The notes below the pieces were generated by a model, which saw only the letters and a list, made by a program, of their open reading frames with translations, had not been told where the DNA came from and did no database searches. From NCBI GenBank assembly GCA_947496355.1, contig CANMCO010000011.1:124001-188000 (forward strand): a stretch of DNA of 64,000 bases, written 5' to 3'. Both the position numbers and the translations under genes were made by a program. This document shows, piece by piece, positions 25,538 to 33,979 of this stretch. Every line of letters begins with the position of its first letter. Within the stretch, counting starts at the first letter, position 1. The DNA comes from an uncultured Aquimarina sp. GTDB lineage: Bacteria > Bacteroidota > Bacteroidia > Flavobacteriales > Flavobacteriaceae.

Positions 25538-25636
25538 TAATAGACATGAAGATGGGTTTTCTTAATTTTATACTAAAACTAACCATAAAGCGCAATAAAA
25601 GTGTAACGATGCGAACAGGGAAAGGTCTTATTTAAT

Positions 25637-26620
25637 ATGAGAAAGATTCTTTTGAATATTGCTTTTTATTTTGCTTGTAGTATAAGCATTCTGGCAAAGG
25701 GCAATATTCCTTCTTTTTTCTCTAATGAAGATCCGGTAATTTTTTCCAAAGCCGAAATCCTAAACGAATATACAGCACGAATTCCGTTTAAAGTTGTGGA
25801 TCGTTTAATCGTGGTAGAAGCAGAACTTCTTGATAAAAAAGGGAACTTTATTATTGATACCGGATCAGAAACTATGATATTAAACGAAGTTCATTTTCCA
25901 ATGAAGTATCAACACCTTTCTAGAAAAAAATATACAGCTGGTGTTATTGAAGTAGTGGATGACGCTTTTGAGCAGCAGGTAAAAGAGTTTATTCTTCAAA
26001 ATTTTAATCTAAAGAACAAAACTTCTGATATTATTGATTTATCTCATATTGAGAAGTCCAAAAAAATACGTTTGTTAGGAATAATTGGGTATAGTATTTT
26101 AAAAGATTATGAAGTATTTATTGATATGCATCTTAATCAAATTACTTTAACCAAAGTAGATAATTATGGAAATAAGTTAGACAAAAACGTATATGCAGAA
26201 AAGATAGGCGATAGTATTAATTTTAGATTGGTAAGACACACTATTGTCCTTAATGGATTTATTGGTGATAAGGAGGTAACTTTTGGATTGGATAGTGCTG
26301 CAGAGTTTAATCAGATAAGGAAAAAAATAGGAAAAAAAGCGCTTAAATATTTTTACCCGAAGAAAAGGTTGATTTTAACAGGAGCCAGTAATAATACCAT
26401 CGAGGTTATGGCAGGAAAATTGTTTCGTGTAAGATTAAATAAAACTATTTACTTTGGTCCTATGAACACAATTCTTACTAACTTGAATAAAGTGAATGAA
26501 GCCTTTGGGACTAAGCTGGATGGTGTTTTAGGTTTTGAATTTTTTCAACAGAAAAGAACAATTATTAATTATCAAAAGGAAAAGCTTTACTTTGTAAAGT
26601 ATCCTATACTAAGACATTGA
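25637..26620 (+). CDS. Exported aspartyl-protease-like protein
   Basis: 327 residues with a signal peptide (about 1-21, ending ILAKG). Two lobes of a retropepsin-like fold: FIIDTGSETMILNEVHF with D-T-G-S near residue 75, and a degenerate second site VTFGLDSAAEFNQI near residue 214, where D-S-A replaces D-T-G. It belongs to the family of periplasmic aspartyl-protease-like proteins of Bacteroidota. With a weak second site it may be a binding protein or slow protease. The next gene starts inside its stop codon. Confidence 0.75.
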   Translation: MRKILLNIAFYFACSISILAKGNIPSFFSNEDPVIFSKAEILNEYTARIPFKVVDRLIVVEAELLDKKGNFIIDTGSETMILNEVHFPMKYQHLSRKKYTAGVIEVVDDAFEQQVKEFILQNFNLKNKTSDIIDLSHIEKSKKIRLLGIIGYSILKDYEVFIDMHLNQITLTKVDNYGNKLDKNVYAEKIGDSINFRLVRHTIVLNGFIGDKEVTFGLDSAAEFNQIRKKIGKKALKYFYPKKRLILTGASNNTIEVMAGKLFRVRLNKTIYFGPMNTILTNLNKVNEAFGTKLDGVLGFEFFQQKRTIINYQKEKLYFVKYPILRH

Positions 26621-27579
26621 GAAACAAAATAACACAAAATATAATCTTTTTAATTCTCGCTTTCGTGAGTTGCTATTCCTCTGCGCAAACCCAACCTTTT
26701 AAAGGATATAAGATAGAAGGGGATATGTTGGTTTTTGTTTTTGATAAAAGAGATTATGAAGAAGCTACCATAGCCAGTAAAAGAGTTGATGTTGAGGATC
26801 TAGATATAAAAAATGTTGTTGTCTCTGGGGAATTTAATAATTGGGCAAAGGACAAATGGGGCATGATAAAGATAGATGAGAATATATACGAACTTAGAAA
26901 GAAATTAAGTGATTTTACCGATGAGTTTTCATGGGAATTTAAATTTGTTATTAATAATCAATATTGGGCAGAACCTTCCCGAAGGGATAAAAATGCAGTA
27001 AGAGCATTTGAAAATGGTCATGCATTGCAATCATATAATCTAAAGATGTACATGGCTTATCCAGATAAAAATGGAAATGTAACATTTACACTTAATGGTT
27101 ATGATGATGCACAAAAGGTAATCTTAAGCGGTAGTTTTAATAAATGGAATGAACAGCTGTTTAGTATGACCAAGACTAAAAACGGTTGGGCATTAACATT
27201 AAAAATTAGACCAGGAGTATATCAATATAAGTTCATTGTAGATGGTAATTGGATAGAAGATCCTACCAACCTAAGAAAGACACTCAATGAGTTTAATGGT
27301 TTTAACTCTATAATTGATGTAAAAGGACGAATAAACTTTATACTAGATGGCTTTTTAGAGGCCAAAAAGGTTATTCTGGCCGGGTCATTTAATAATTGGT
27401 CAGAAAGTGAATGCCAAATGACACGAACCAAAACGGGTTGGGCGAATACGCTAATGCTTTCTGGAGGAAAGCATCATTATAAGTTTATTGTAGATGGTGA
27501 ATGGATATTAGATCCTAGTAATCCTGTTAAAGAGTACGACGGTAAAGGAAATATAAACTCTGTCAGTATGGTGAAGTAG
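26617..27579 (+). CDS. Exported glycan-binding protein with three tandem AMPK1/CBM48-like domains
   Basis: 320 residues starting with TTG (26617), overlapping the previous stop as TTGA; the next ATG would destroy the signal peptide (residues 1-24, ending SSAQ). Three repeats share the pattern V-x-x-x-G-x-F-N-x-W: VVVSGEFNNWAKDKWG (about residue 69), VILSGSFNKWNEQLF (168) and VILAGSFNNWSESE (248), each followed by YxYKFIVDGxWxxDP. These are early-set carbohydrate-binding modules of the AMPK-beta/CBM48 type that bind glycogen or starch-like glucans. No catalytic domain is present. The pair with the aspartyl-protease-like gene is translationally coupled. Confidence 0.8.
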   Translation: MRNKITQNIIFLILAFVSCYSSAQTQPFKGYKIEGDMLVFVFDKRDYEEATIASKRVDVEDLDIKNVVVSGEFNNWAKDKWGMIKIDENIYELRKKLSDFTDEFSWEFKFVINNQYWAEPSRRDKNAVRAFENGHALQSYNLKMYMAYPDKNGNVTFTLNGYDDAQKVILSGSFNKWNEQLFSMTKTKNGWALTLKIRPGVYQYKFIVDGNWIEDPTNLRKTLNEFNGFNSIIDVKGRINFILDGFLEAKKVILAGSFNNWSESECQMTRTKTGWANTLMLSGGKHHYKFIVDGEWILDPSNPVKEYDGKGNINSVSMVK

Positions 27580-27595
27580 AAAGGAGTTCCTTCAG

Positions 27596-28597
27596 TTATC
27601 CACCAATTGTAATCATACTTCGGTTATTATGTCCGTCTATTCGTTTAAATTTATCAAGAGTATCCATACCACTTCGTATTTTAAACTTAGCCTTAACAGC
27701 TTTTTCAATAATAGGAGCAATAGATTTCCCTTTTCTAAGTGGAGTTAACAGATCTGATTCTGATGAAGAAAACAGGCAGTTTTTTATTTGCCCATTAGCA
27801 GTAAGACGTACTCTGTTGCATCCATCACAAAAAGGATTGGTTACAGAACTAATAATAGCAAAAGTACCTTGATAATTCTTTATTTGATAGCTTTTGGTAG
27901 TATCATTGGGAGCATCTTCAAGTTTTATAATGTCTTCTTTCTTGAAATTTGAATGTACCTCAGAAAGAATTTCTTTTAAAGAAACGAGTTTATCCATTTT
28001 CCACTGATTTCCATCAAAGGGCATAAACTCTATAAAACGAACATGAAGAGGTAAATCTTTGCTTAAATTGATAAAGTCAATAATTTCATTATCGTTAAAA
28101 CCTTTCATCAAAACACAATTTACTTTCACATTAAAGCCTTGATTAACGAGTAAAATAATATTATTATATACTTTTTTGAAATACTGTCTACGGGTAATTT
28201 CTTTATTTTTTTGACTATCTAAAGAATCCAAGCTTACATTAAGTGTTTTGATACCACACTTTTTAAAAAGCTCTATAAATTTATCTACGATAACGCCATT
28301 TGTAGTTAATGTTAGCTGTACTGGTAATGAGGAAAGTTTTTCTATAATTTGAGCAGCATCTTTACGTACCAAAGGTTCTCCACCTGTTAAGCGTATTTTT
28401 GTAACACCATGGTCAACAAATTGCTTGGCAATGGTAAAAATTTCTTCATAGGTCATGATATGATCCTTTGGAGATAATTGAATACCATCTGCTGGCATAC
28501 AATACGTACAACGCAGGTTACATCGTTCGGTAAGGGAGATACGAAGATAGTTGTGTTTTCTACCAAATGTATCTGTAAGTATGTTAGATTTAGTCAT
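27596..28597 (-). CDS. moaA: GTP 3',8-cyclase (molybdopterin step 1)
   Basis: 333 residues. Radical SAM motif CNLRCTYC (about residues 26-33) and the C-terminal second-cluster motif NPFCDGCNRVRLTANGQIKNC. It turns GTP into 3',8-cH2GTP, which MoaC converts to cPMP. The C-terminus ends in GG, as needed in known MoaA enzymes. Its start overlaps the moaCB stop by 8 bases. It is last of the operon running from modE (32289). Confidence 0.95.
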   Translation of the reverse strand: MTKSNILTDTFGRKHNYLRISLTERCNLRCTYCMPADGIQLSPKDHIMTYEEIFTIAKQFVDHGVTKIRLTGGEPLVRKDAAQIIEKLSSLPVQLTLTTNGVIVDKFIELFKKCGIKTLNVSLDSLDSQKNKEITRRQYFKKVYNNIILLVNQGFNVKVNCVLMKGFNDNEIIDFINLSKDLPLHVRFIEFMPFDGNQWKMDKLVSLKEILSEVHSNFKKEDIIKLEDAPNDTTKSYQIKNYQGTFAIISSVTNPFCDGCNRVRLTANGQIKNCLFSSSESDLLTPLRKGKSIAPIIEKAVKAKFKIRSGMDTLDKFKRIDGHNNRSMITIGG

Positions 28598-29501
28598 GCC
28601 TTGCTCCTTTTAAAATTCTAAACACATGCAACACCTCTGGGAAGATAGCTTCCATAGATTCTTTTGCACCATTAGTAGATCCAGGAAGTGCTAATACCAG
28701 TGTATTTTTAATGGTGCCTGCAATGCTTCTTGAAAGCATAGCATATGGCATACGATCCTGACCATATTTACGAATAGCTTCTTCGATACCAGGAATTGTT
28801 CTATCCAATAATAGTTTCAAGGCATCTGGGGTCACATCACGCTTAGATAACCCTGTACCCCCAGTATATATGATAAGGTCGGCACCTTGTTCTTGATACT
28901 GTTTTGCTTTTTCTTGTATGACTTCAGTTTCATCTGGGATGATAGTATAATCAAGGATTCCTACTTCGCAAGTTTCTAATTTTGCTATGATCGCTTTACC
29001 CGCTTTGTCTTCTTTTTTCCCTTCAGAAATAGTATCAGAACATACAATAACTGCAGCTTGCAAGTCTCTTCTAAATTTATCCTTATAATCTGATTTACCC
29101 CCTTTTTTCTCTAATAACTTAATATGATGGATCTCTACACCCTTATCAATAGGTTTTAGCATATCATACATATTTAGAGCAACTACACTTGCTCCGTGCA
29201 TTGCTTCTACCTCTACACCGGTTTTATAGATGGTTTTTATAGTTACTAAAATAGTAATTTCTAACCCTTCAATAGTATAATCAATCCCCGTGTATTCTAT
29301 AGGTAAGGGGTGGCAATCAGGTAATAAATCGGGTGTTTTCTTTACTCCAAGCAATCCAGCAGCTTTACTCATTGTAAATACATCTCCTTTTGGAACCGTC
29401 CCTTTTTTTATAGCTTCAATAGTTTCAGATTTACTAACCTTTACTATTGCTTGCGCTTTGGCAATTCTTAATGTATTTGTTTTATGCGTGATATCTACCA
29501 T
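28590..29501 (-). CDS. moaCB: Bifunctional MoaC / MogA-MoaB fusion
   Basis: 303 residues from ATG at 29501 (MVDITHKTNTLRIAKA, the normal MoaC start); a GTG nine codons earlier would add a non-conserved piece. Residues 1-150 are MoaC (MHGASVVALNMYDMLKP), making cPMP; the rest is a MoaB/MogA domain with GGTGLSKRDVTPDAL and the closing LPGSTNGAKESM, which adenylates molybdopterin. Such a fusion is well known in Bacteroidota. Near its start, 29528-29549 holds a dispersed repeat. Confidence 0.93.
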   Translation of the reverse strand: MVDITHKTNTLRIAKAQAIVKVSKSETIEAIKKGTVPKGDVFTMSKAAGLLGVKKTPDLLPDCHPLPIEYTGIDYTIEGLEITILVTIKTIYKTGVEVEAMHGASVVALNMYDMLKPIDKGVEIHHIKLLEKKGGKSDYKDKFRRDLQAAVIVCSDTISEGKKEDKAGKAIIAKLETCEVGILDYTIIPDETEVIQEKAKQYQEQGADLIIYTGGTGLSKRDVTPDALKLLLDRTIPGIEEAIRKYGQDRMPYAMLSRSIAGTIKNTLVLALPGSTNGAKESMEAIFPEVLHVFRILKGARHD

Positions 29502-29527
29502 ATTAAATAATCTAAATTTCAATTTCA

Positions 29528-29549
29528 CTTCGACAAGCTCAGTGTGACA
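29528..29549 (+). repeat. Short dispersed intergenic repeat
   Basis: CTTCGACAAGCTCAGTGTGA followed by CA. From memory this short element is scattered through many Flavobacteriia genomes. A related piece CTTCAACTTAGCTCAG lies at 35289-35304 and CTTCGACTTAGCT near 58816. Function unknown. Confidence 0.55.
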
Positions 29550-29564
29550 TGAATTACTAATTTC

Positions 29565-30008
29565 TTAAGTGTTTTGTTTCCATTGATGGGTTTGATCTTC
29601 AAAGATTTCTTTTCCAAAAACGGGAACATCTGTTTTGATAGCTTCTACAACATACTCAAGAGCTTTAAAAACCACTTTTCTTCTGGGAGAAGATACAAAA
29701 ACGAACAAGCAGATCTCTCCGGTATTTACTTTTCCTAAGCTATGATAAATATGCATACATGTAAGGTCATATTTCTCGAATGTAGCTTCCCTTATTTCAT
29801 AGAATTTTTGATTTGCCATTTCCTCGTAAGCGGTGTAATCTATAGCGGTAATAATTTTACCATCAATTTCATCGGCGCGTACTTGTCCTAGAAAAATATT
29901 ATGTGCCCCAATACTGGTTTTTGTTTGGTGTTTTGCAATAGAATTACCAATGAATTCTGATGAGATGGCACCTTGCCTAAATACGTTTTTTGGTTTCTTC
30001 TTTTCCAT
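29565..30008 (-). CDS. moaE: Molybdopterin synthase catalytic subunit
   Basis: 147 residues. MoaE motifs: GAHNIFLGQVRADEIDGK with the conserved Arg, AIDYTAYEEMANQ, and IYHSLGKVNTGEICLFVFVSSPRRK. It transfers two sulfurs from MoaD thiocarboxylate into cPMP. It lies 4 bases after the moeB-like gene in the operon. A gap of 64 bases follows before moaCB. Confidence 0.95.
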   Translation of the reverse strand: MEKKKPKNVFRQGAISSEFIGNSIAKHQTKTSIGAHNIFLGQVRADEIDGKIITAIDYTAYEEMANQKFYEIREATFEKYDLTCMHIYHSLGKVNTGEICLFVFVSSPRRKVVFKALEYVVEAIKTDVPVFGKEIFEDQTHQWKQNT

Positions 30009-30011
30009 ATT

Positions 30012-31109
30012 TTATTTTGATAATACTTTTGAAGTTTGATAATCAAAGAGTGCAACTGCGCCTCCTTTTATATGGGATACGTTCTCGAACCCGAATTTCT
30101 GGAGAATTTCTACGGCTTTTTTACTTCGAATACCCGATTGACAAAATACAATCGTTTCTTTTTTCTTATTAATAGTATTTAGCGTTTCTTCAAGTTTACC
30201 TAACGGAATACAAATAGGATGCAAACTTTCAATTTTTGGTTGTTCATGAAGCTCACGAACATCGATAAATTGCGTATTTTTCTTTAGAAAAGCTTCTCCT
30301 GCTTTAATATCTATAACATTGCTAATTCCACAAAAAAGATCATAATCGATGGTTTCAAAATCCTTTGCAGAATCTAGTACTTTTGAAATTTCAGATGCTG
30401 TACGACCAATAGAAAAAGTTGAAGATTGCGTTGTTAAGCTATCGTACATCAATAACTTTCCATTAAGCACATTGCCAAGATCTAAAATAATTTTTAATAC
30501 TTCGTTGGCTTGCATACTTCCTATGATCCCTGGTAAAACACCTAAAACTCCGATTTCGGCACAAGAAGGAATGCTTCCTGCTTTTGGTGGCTCTGGGAAC
30601 AAACATCTGTACGAAGGGCCATTTTGATAATTAAAAACCGATACTTGCCCTTCAAACTTAAAAATAGCTCCGTACACCAAAGGCTTACCGGTTATAACAC
30701 TGGCATCGTTAATCAAGTATCTTGTAGAGAAATTATCTGTTCCATCAACAATAATGTCATATTCAGAAAATAGGGATAATGCATTTTCTGTAGTCAATTT
30801 TTCTGGATATGCATGTATAGTTATTGCCCGGTTTAGGTCTGTAAGCCTAGTTTTAGCAGCCAAGGCTTTATTTTCTCCTAAAGAACTTTCGCCATACAAC
30901 ACCTGCCGATGCAGATTAGAAGCTTCTACGATATCAAAATCAATAATACCGATTGTGCCAATACCAGCGGCAGTAAGATATTGCAAAACCGGGCACCCCA
31001 ATCCACCTGCACCAATGACTAAAACTTTGGATGCATTCAATTTATCCTGCCCCGATGTTCCTATTTCCGGAAGAATAATTTGTCTATGATATCGATTATT
31101 AATACTCAT
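30012..31109 (-). CDS. moeB: MoeB/ThiF adenylyltransferase fused to a rhodanese domain
   Basis: 365 residues starting at ATG 31109 (SINNRYHRQIILPEIG); a GTG at 31133 inside moaD is less likely. The E1-like domain has GAGGLGCPVLQYL (nucleotide binding), DNFSTRYLIND and SYRCLFPEPP; only one cysteine of the first zinc C-x2-C pair is present and the second pair is missing. The C-terminal rhodanese domain (about 265-365) keeps VFCQSGIRS with the catalytic Cys. It adenylates the MoaD C-terminus and supplies sulfur to it. Order and spacing fit a single operon. Confidence 0.92.
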   Translation of the reverse strand: MSINNRYHRQIILPEIGTSGQDKLNASKVLVIGAGGLGCPVLQYLTAAGIGTIGIIDFDIVEASNLHRQVLYGESSLGENKALAAKTRLTDLNRAITIHAYPEKLTTENALSLFSEYDIIVDGTDNFSTRYLINDASVITGKPLVYGAIFKFEGQVSVFNYQNGPSYRCLFPEPPKAGSIPSCAEIGVLGVLPGIIGSMQANEVLKIILDLGNVLNGKLLMYDSLTTQSSTFSIGRTASEISKVLDSAKDFETIDYDLFCGISNVIDIKAGEAFLKKNTQFIDVRELHEQPKIESLHPICIPLGKLEETLNTINKKKETIVFCQSGIRSKKAVEILQKFGFENVSHIKGGAVALFDYQTSKVLSK

Positions 31110-31129
31110 ATAATTCGTTAATATTTTGA

Positions 31130-31366
31130 TCACCCGCCAGCAAACGGTGGTAGTAATGCAACTTCAGCTTCGGTATTAATAATATGATTATAATCAACTA
31201 ATTGTTGATCTACTGCGATTTTAAAATCTTTATCCGTTAACTTGGGATATTGATTTTTTAATTTTTCAACCAATTCAGACACAGAACAACTATTGGTATC
31301 CAACTGTTCTTCTGCAATTGCTGTAGCTTCTGCGAGCATACCAAAATATTTAATTGTCAATTGCAT
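31130..31366 (-). CDS. moaD: Molybdopterin synthase sulfur carrier
   Basis: 78 residues, ubiquitin-like fold, ending PPFAGG, the C-terminal Gly-Gly to be adenylated and thiocarboxylated. Its first 17 bases overlap the end of mobA. It works with moaE, and with the moeB gene just after it. Confidence 0.93.
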   Translation of the reverse strand: MQLTIKYFGMLAEATAIAEEQLDTNSCSVSELVEKLKNQYPKLTDKDFKIAVDQQLVDYNHIINTEAEVALLPPFAGG

Positions 31367-31934
31367 TTGTTATTGTTTTTAGGTCCTCAATTGTATTCAT
31401 GTTTGTTACCAAAAGATGTTCTTTTTCTATAACAGGAATTGTTTTTGTATTTAATGCCGAAACTAGTATACGTAAGCGTTTTTCTCCGTTTGTAAGTAAT
31501 TCAAAGCATTTTTTTGCACATCTTTTTTTATATAATGCGATAAGGGGCATTGTTTTTCCTTTGGCTTCAAACTGAATGATATCATGATCTTCTTCTTGAT
31601 ATTGTAATAGTTTTCTTAGAAATGACGCGGTAACCAATGGTACATCACAACTTATCACCAGATTATCGACTGTTTTTGAGTGTATTAATCCAGAATGCAA
31701 TCCGGCTATTGGGCCAGAATCTGGTATAATATCCTGAACTCTTTTGATATTAAATGTATCATAATCAGAATTACTACTTACGATGATAATTTCTTTAACC
31801 AGAGGTTGTATAGCATCAATTATGTGTTGTATAAAAGGTTTACTATCAAAAATGATTAAACCTTTTTCGCTTCCCATTCTAGAGCTTTTACCTCCTGCAA
31901 GTATAATTCCGGTTATGTTTTTTTCTTTATCCAT
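31350..31934 (-). CDS. mobA: Molybdenum cofactor guanylyltransferase
   Basis: 194 residues. Nucleotidyltransferase opening ILAGGKSSRMGSEKGLI (about residues 11-27), then ISCDVPLVT (metal-binding Asp). It links GMP to Mo-MPT to make MGD, the cofactor form required by NapA. It sits between modE and moaD in the operon. Coenzyme-guanylylating activity rests on family and context. Confidence 0.92.
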   Translation of the reverse strand: MDKEKNITGIILAGGKSSRMGSEKGLIIFDSKPFIQHIIDAIQPLVKEIIIVSSNSDYDTFNIKRVQDIIPDSGPIAGLHSGLIHSKTVDNLVISCDVPLVTASFLRKLLQYQEEDHDIIQFEAKGKTMPLIALYKKRCAKKCFELLTNGEKRLRILVSALNTKTIPVIEKEHLLVTNMNTIEDLKTITNAIDN

Positions 31935-31953
31935 TTCAAAATAACCAAGAACT

Positions 31954-32289
31954 CTAAAGAGAAATTTGTTTTAATTCGTTGTCCAAAAATTCCCAACATT
32001 TTTGGTTAATAGTGTCAAATGTTGTGATTACTTTTTCACCATATGCAGTTAGATTGGCACCACCTCCACCTTTTCCACCTGTAGATGTAATCACCAAAGG
32101 TTTTTGAGAAACTTTATTCATACTATCTAACAGATTCCAGGCTTTTTTATAGGACATTTTCAAAGCACTTGCAGCTTTGCTCAATGAACCCGTTTGTGCT
32201 ATTGCCTTTAATAAACGAATTCTTCCTTCACCCAGAAATACTCCTTGCTCTGATTCTATCCAAATTCTACTTTTGATTTTATAGTCCAT
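31954..32289 (-). CDS. modE: ModE-type DNA-binding protein (HTH domain only)
   Basis: 111 residues, equal to the N-terminal winged-helix part of ModE: GRIRLLKAIAQTGSLSKAASALKMSYKKAWNLL, then TGGKGGGGANLTAYG. The C-terminal molybdate-binding (MOP/TOBE) domains are absent, as is common in Bacteroidota. It lacks a known molybdate sensor, so how it senses is open. First gene of the moa operon; an FNR-like promoter stands upstream, and a ModE-type box precedes the neighbouring moeA. Confidence 0.87.
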   Translation of the reverse strand: MDYKIKSRIWIESEQGVFLGEGRIRLLKAIAQTGSLSKAASALKMSYKKAWNLLDSMNKVSQKPLVITSTGGKGGGGANLTAYGEKVITTFDTINQKCWEFLDNELKQISL

Positions 32290-32356
32290 ATAAATCGTTT
32301 GGTTTTTAAAGATACAACGATTTTCCTAGGTTATATTTTCTTTATCTAAATTTTAG

Positions 32357-32399
32357 CAAATAAAGATTTTGTGATTTGTTTTTTTGATGATAATAATCA
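32357..32399 (-). promoter_or_regulatory. FNR-like box and -7 element, modE-mobA-moa operon
   Basis: Minus strand TGATTATTATCA (32388-32399), 23 bp, then TTTATTTG (32357-32364), one mismatch from TAnnTTTG. This puts molybdopterin synthesis under the same box as the nap operon. Confidence 0.65.
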
Positions 32400-32412
32400 T
32401 TTTTTGAAATGT

Positions 32413-33588
32413 TTATGGCAAATTGATAAGCTGTAGACTATCCCCAACTTTAACTTCTGATACTTCTTCAGGAAGATATACCATTGCATTTGCTAGTGCA
32501 AAAGAGCGGAGCATTGAAGATGCTTGACCATCTAGAATGGTAACTTTTTCATTTTCGATACGTGCTTTTAAAAACTCTGCCCTTTGTCCTTTTTTTGAGT
32601 ATACCGAGTCGGAAATTGAGGTACTTCGCCTTAAATTACAGTTGGAATGCCCAGAAATTTTTAGAAGCGTTGGGAGCACATAGACATAGAAACAACTTAA
32701 AGCAGAGGCAGGATTACCGGGTAATGCAAAGATGGTTTTGCTTTCCTTTTTGGCAAAATAGAGAGGTTTTCCTGGTTTTTGCTTCACTTTATAAAAAACC
32801 TCTTCAACATTAAGAGCAGTAAGAGCTTTACCCACAAAATCGTAATCGCCAACAGATATTCCACCAGAAATTAAAACGATATCATATTCATCAATTACTT
32901 TCTTCAGAATAGAAACGGTTGCAGTGTATTCATCTTCAACTTTATGACATTCTACATTTGTAAACCCAGATTTAGTAAGTGCTCCAAGAAGTGTAACCGA
33001 ATTACTCTCATAAATTTGTCCATATTTTAAGTCTTGGCCAGGAGGTACTAATTCATTTCCGGTTGCAACAATAGCAATTGAAGGTTTTTGGTAAATGGCT
33101 ACATTAGTAACGCCTAATGTCGCCAAATAGCCAATTCCTGCCGGAGTAATTACAGTTCCTTTAGAAAGTGCAATTGTACCTTTTTTTATTTGTTCTCCTT
33201 TGGGTCGAATATTGGAATTTAGTAAAGGAAATTCTTCCAAAATTATTTGCTCATTAACGATCTGTACTTTTTCCTGCATGATCACAGCTTTTGCTTCTGA
33301 AGGAACAGGTGCACCGGTAAAAATCCTGATAGCTTCTCCTTTATTTAAATTAGGGTCTTTGGGATCACCAGCTTTTACTTCACCAACAAGGGTGAAAGTT
33401 TTCTCTTCAATAGACCCCAGAGCATATCCATCCATTGCCGATTGTCTAAAAGGAGGCATATTGATTGGGGATTCAATGTCCTTTGCCAATACATTGCCTA
33501 GGGATTCGGATAAAGGGATATTAATGATTTTCTGAGTACATTTTGTATATGTATTAGTTAATTGAAGCGCTTCTTGTACAGATATCAT
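32413..33588 (-). CDS. moeA: Molybdopterin molybdenumtransferase
   Basis: 391 residues. Domains in order: N-terminal FRQSAMDGYAL, the MogA-like core with ATGNELVPPG, and VLISGGISVGDYDFVG, then FALPGNPASALSCFYVYVLP. It inserts molybdate into adenylated molybdopterin. It is a separate transcription unit from modE-moaA (123 bases between) and has a ModE-type box just before its start. Confidence 0.94.
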   Translation of the reverse strand: MISVQEALQLTNTYTKCTQKIINIPLSESLGNVLAKDIESPINMPPFRQSAMDGYALGSIEEKTFTLVGEVKAGDPKDPNLNKGEAIRIFTGAPVPSEAKAVIMQEKVQIVNEQIILEEFPLLNSNIRPKGEQIKKGTIALSKGTVITPAGIGYLATLGVTNVAIYQKPSIAIVATGNELVPPGQDLKYGQIYESNSVTLLGALTKSGFTNVECHKVEDEYTATVSILKKVIDEYDIVLISGGISVGDYDFVGKALTALNVEEVFYKVKQKPGKPLYFAKKESKTIFALPGNPASALSCFYVYVLPTLLKISGHSNCNLRRSTSISDSVYSKKGQRAEFLKARIENEKVTILDGQASSMLRSFALANAMVYLPEEVSEVKVGDSLQLINLP

Positions 33589-33595
33589 AGAATAA

Positions 33596-33625
33596 TTTCG
33601 TTATATGTGTAAAGATATAACGAAA
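33596..33625 (-). promoter_or_regulatory. ModE-type operator before moeA
   Basis: Inverted repeat with arms TTTCGTTATAT (33596-33606) and ATATAACGAAA (33615-33625), 8-bp spacer. It matches the CGTTATAT-N-ATATAACG pattern of the E. coli ModE site as I remember it. It overlaps a likely -7 element (TATCTTTA on the minus strand), so repression is the expected effect. The remaining 33626-33979 shows no gene I can support. Confidence 0.75.
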
Positions 33626-33979
33626 GTTTAATTATTTAAAGAAAGAAATTATAAAAAGGATTGTTTGATGGCTTAGTTATTTGTGTTTCTGTTTTAATAA
33701 ATTAATGTTTTTCAGTGTTTTACGATTAAAATTTATTAACTTTATGATACGAGTTATTGACTTGCGTCGTAAATTTTTTTTTACAACTCTCCTCGGCGTC
33801 ATAACAAGAAGAGTACCCCTTTTTTTGGTCATTTTGCAAGTTTTTTATGTAGGATATATGCTATTTAAAACAAGCGTTTTGTTGATGTTTGAAATTTAGT
33901 AGTTCATGTCTTATTACTATAAATCAGACAACACTATTTACCCTTAAGGAAAATTTTATAATTTAAATACTATGATATT

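Noticed and set aside
25538..25636. FNR-like control of the aspartyl-protease-like gene on the plus strand
   Set aside because: The nearest -7-like element is 25 bp from the box, not 23, so the fixed layout is not met.
33681..33899. 72-codon frame with hydrophobic stretches in the moeA - 33980 gap
   Set aside because: TTG start, no clear ribosome site, composition like AT-rich non-coding DNA (many F, L, I), no recognisable pattern.
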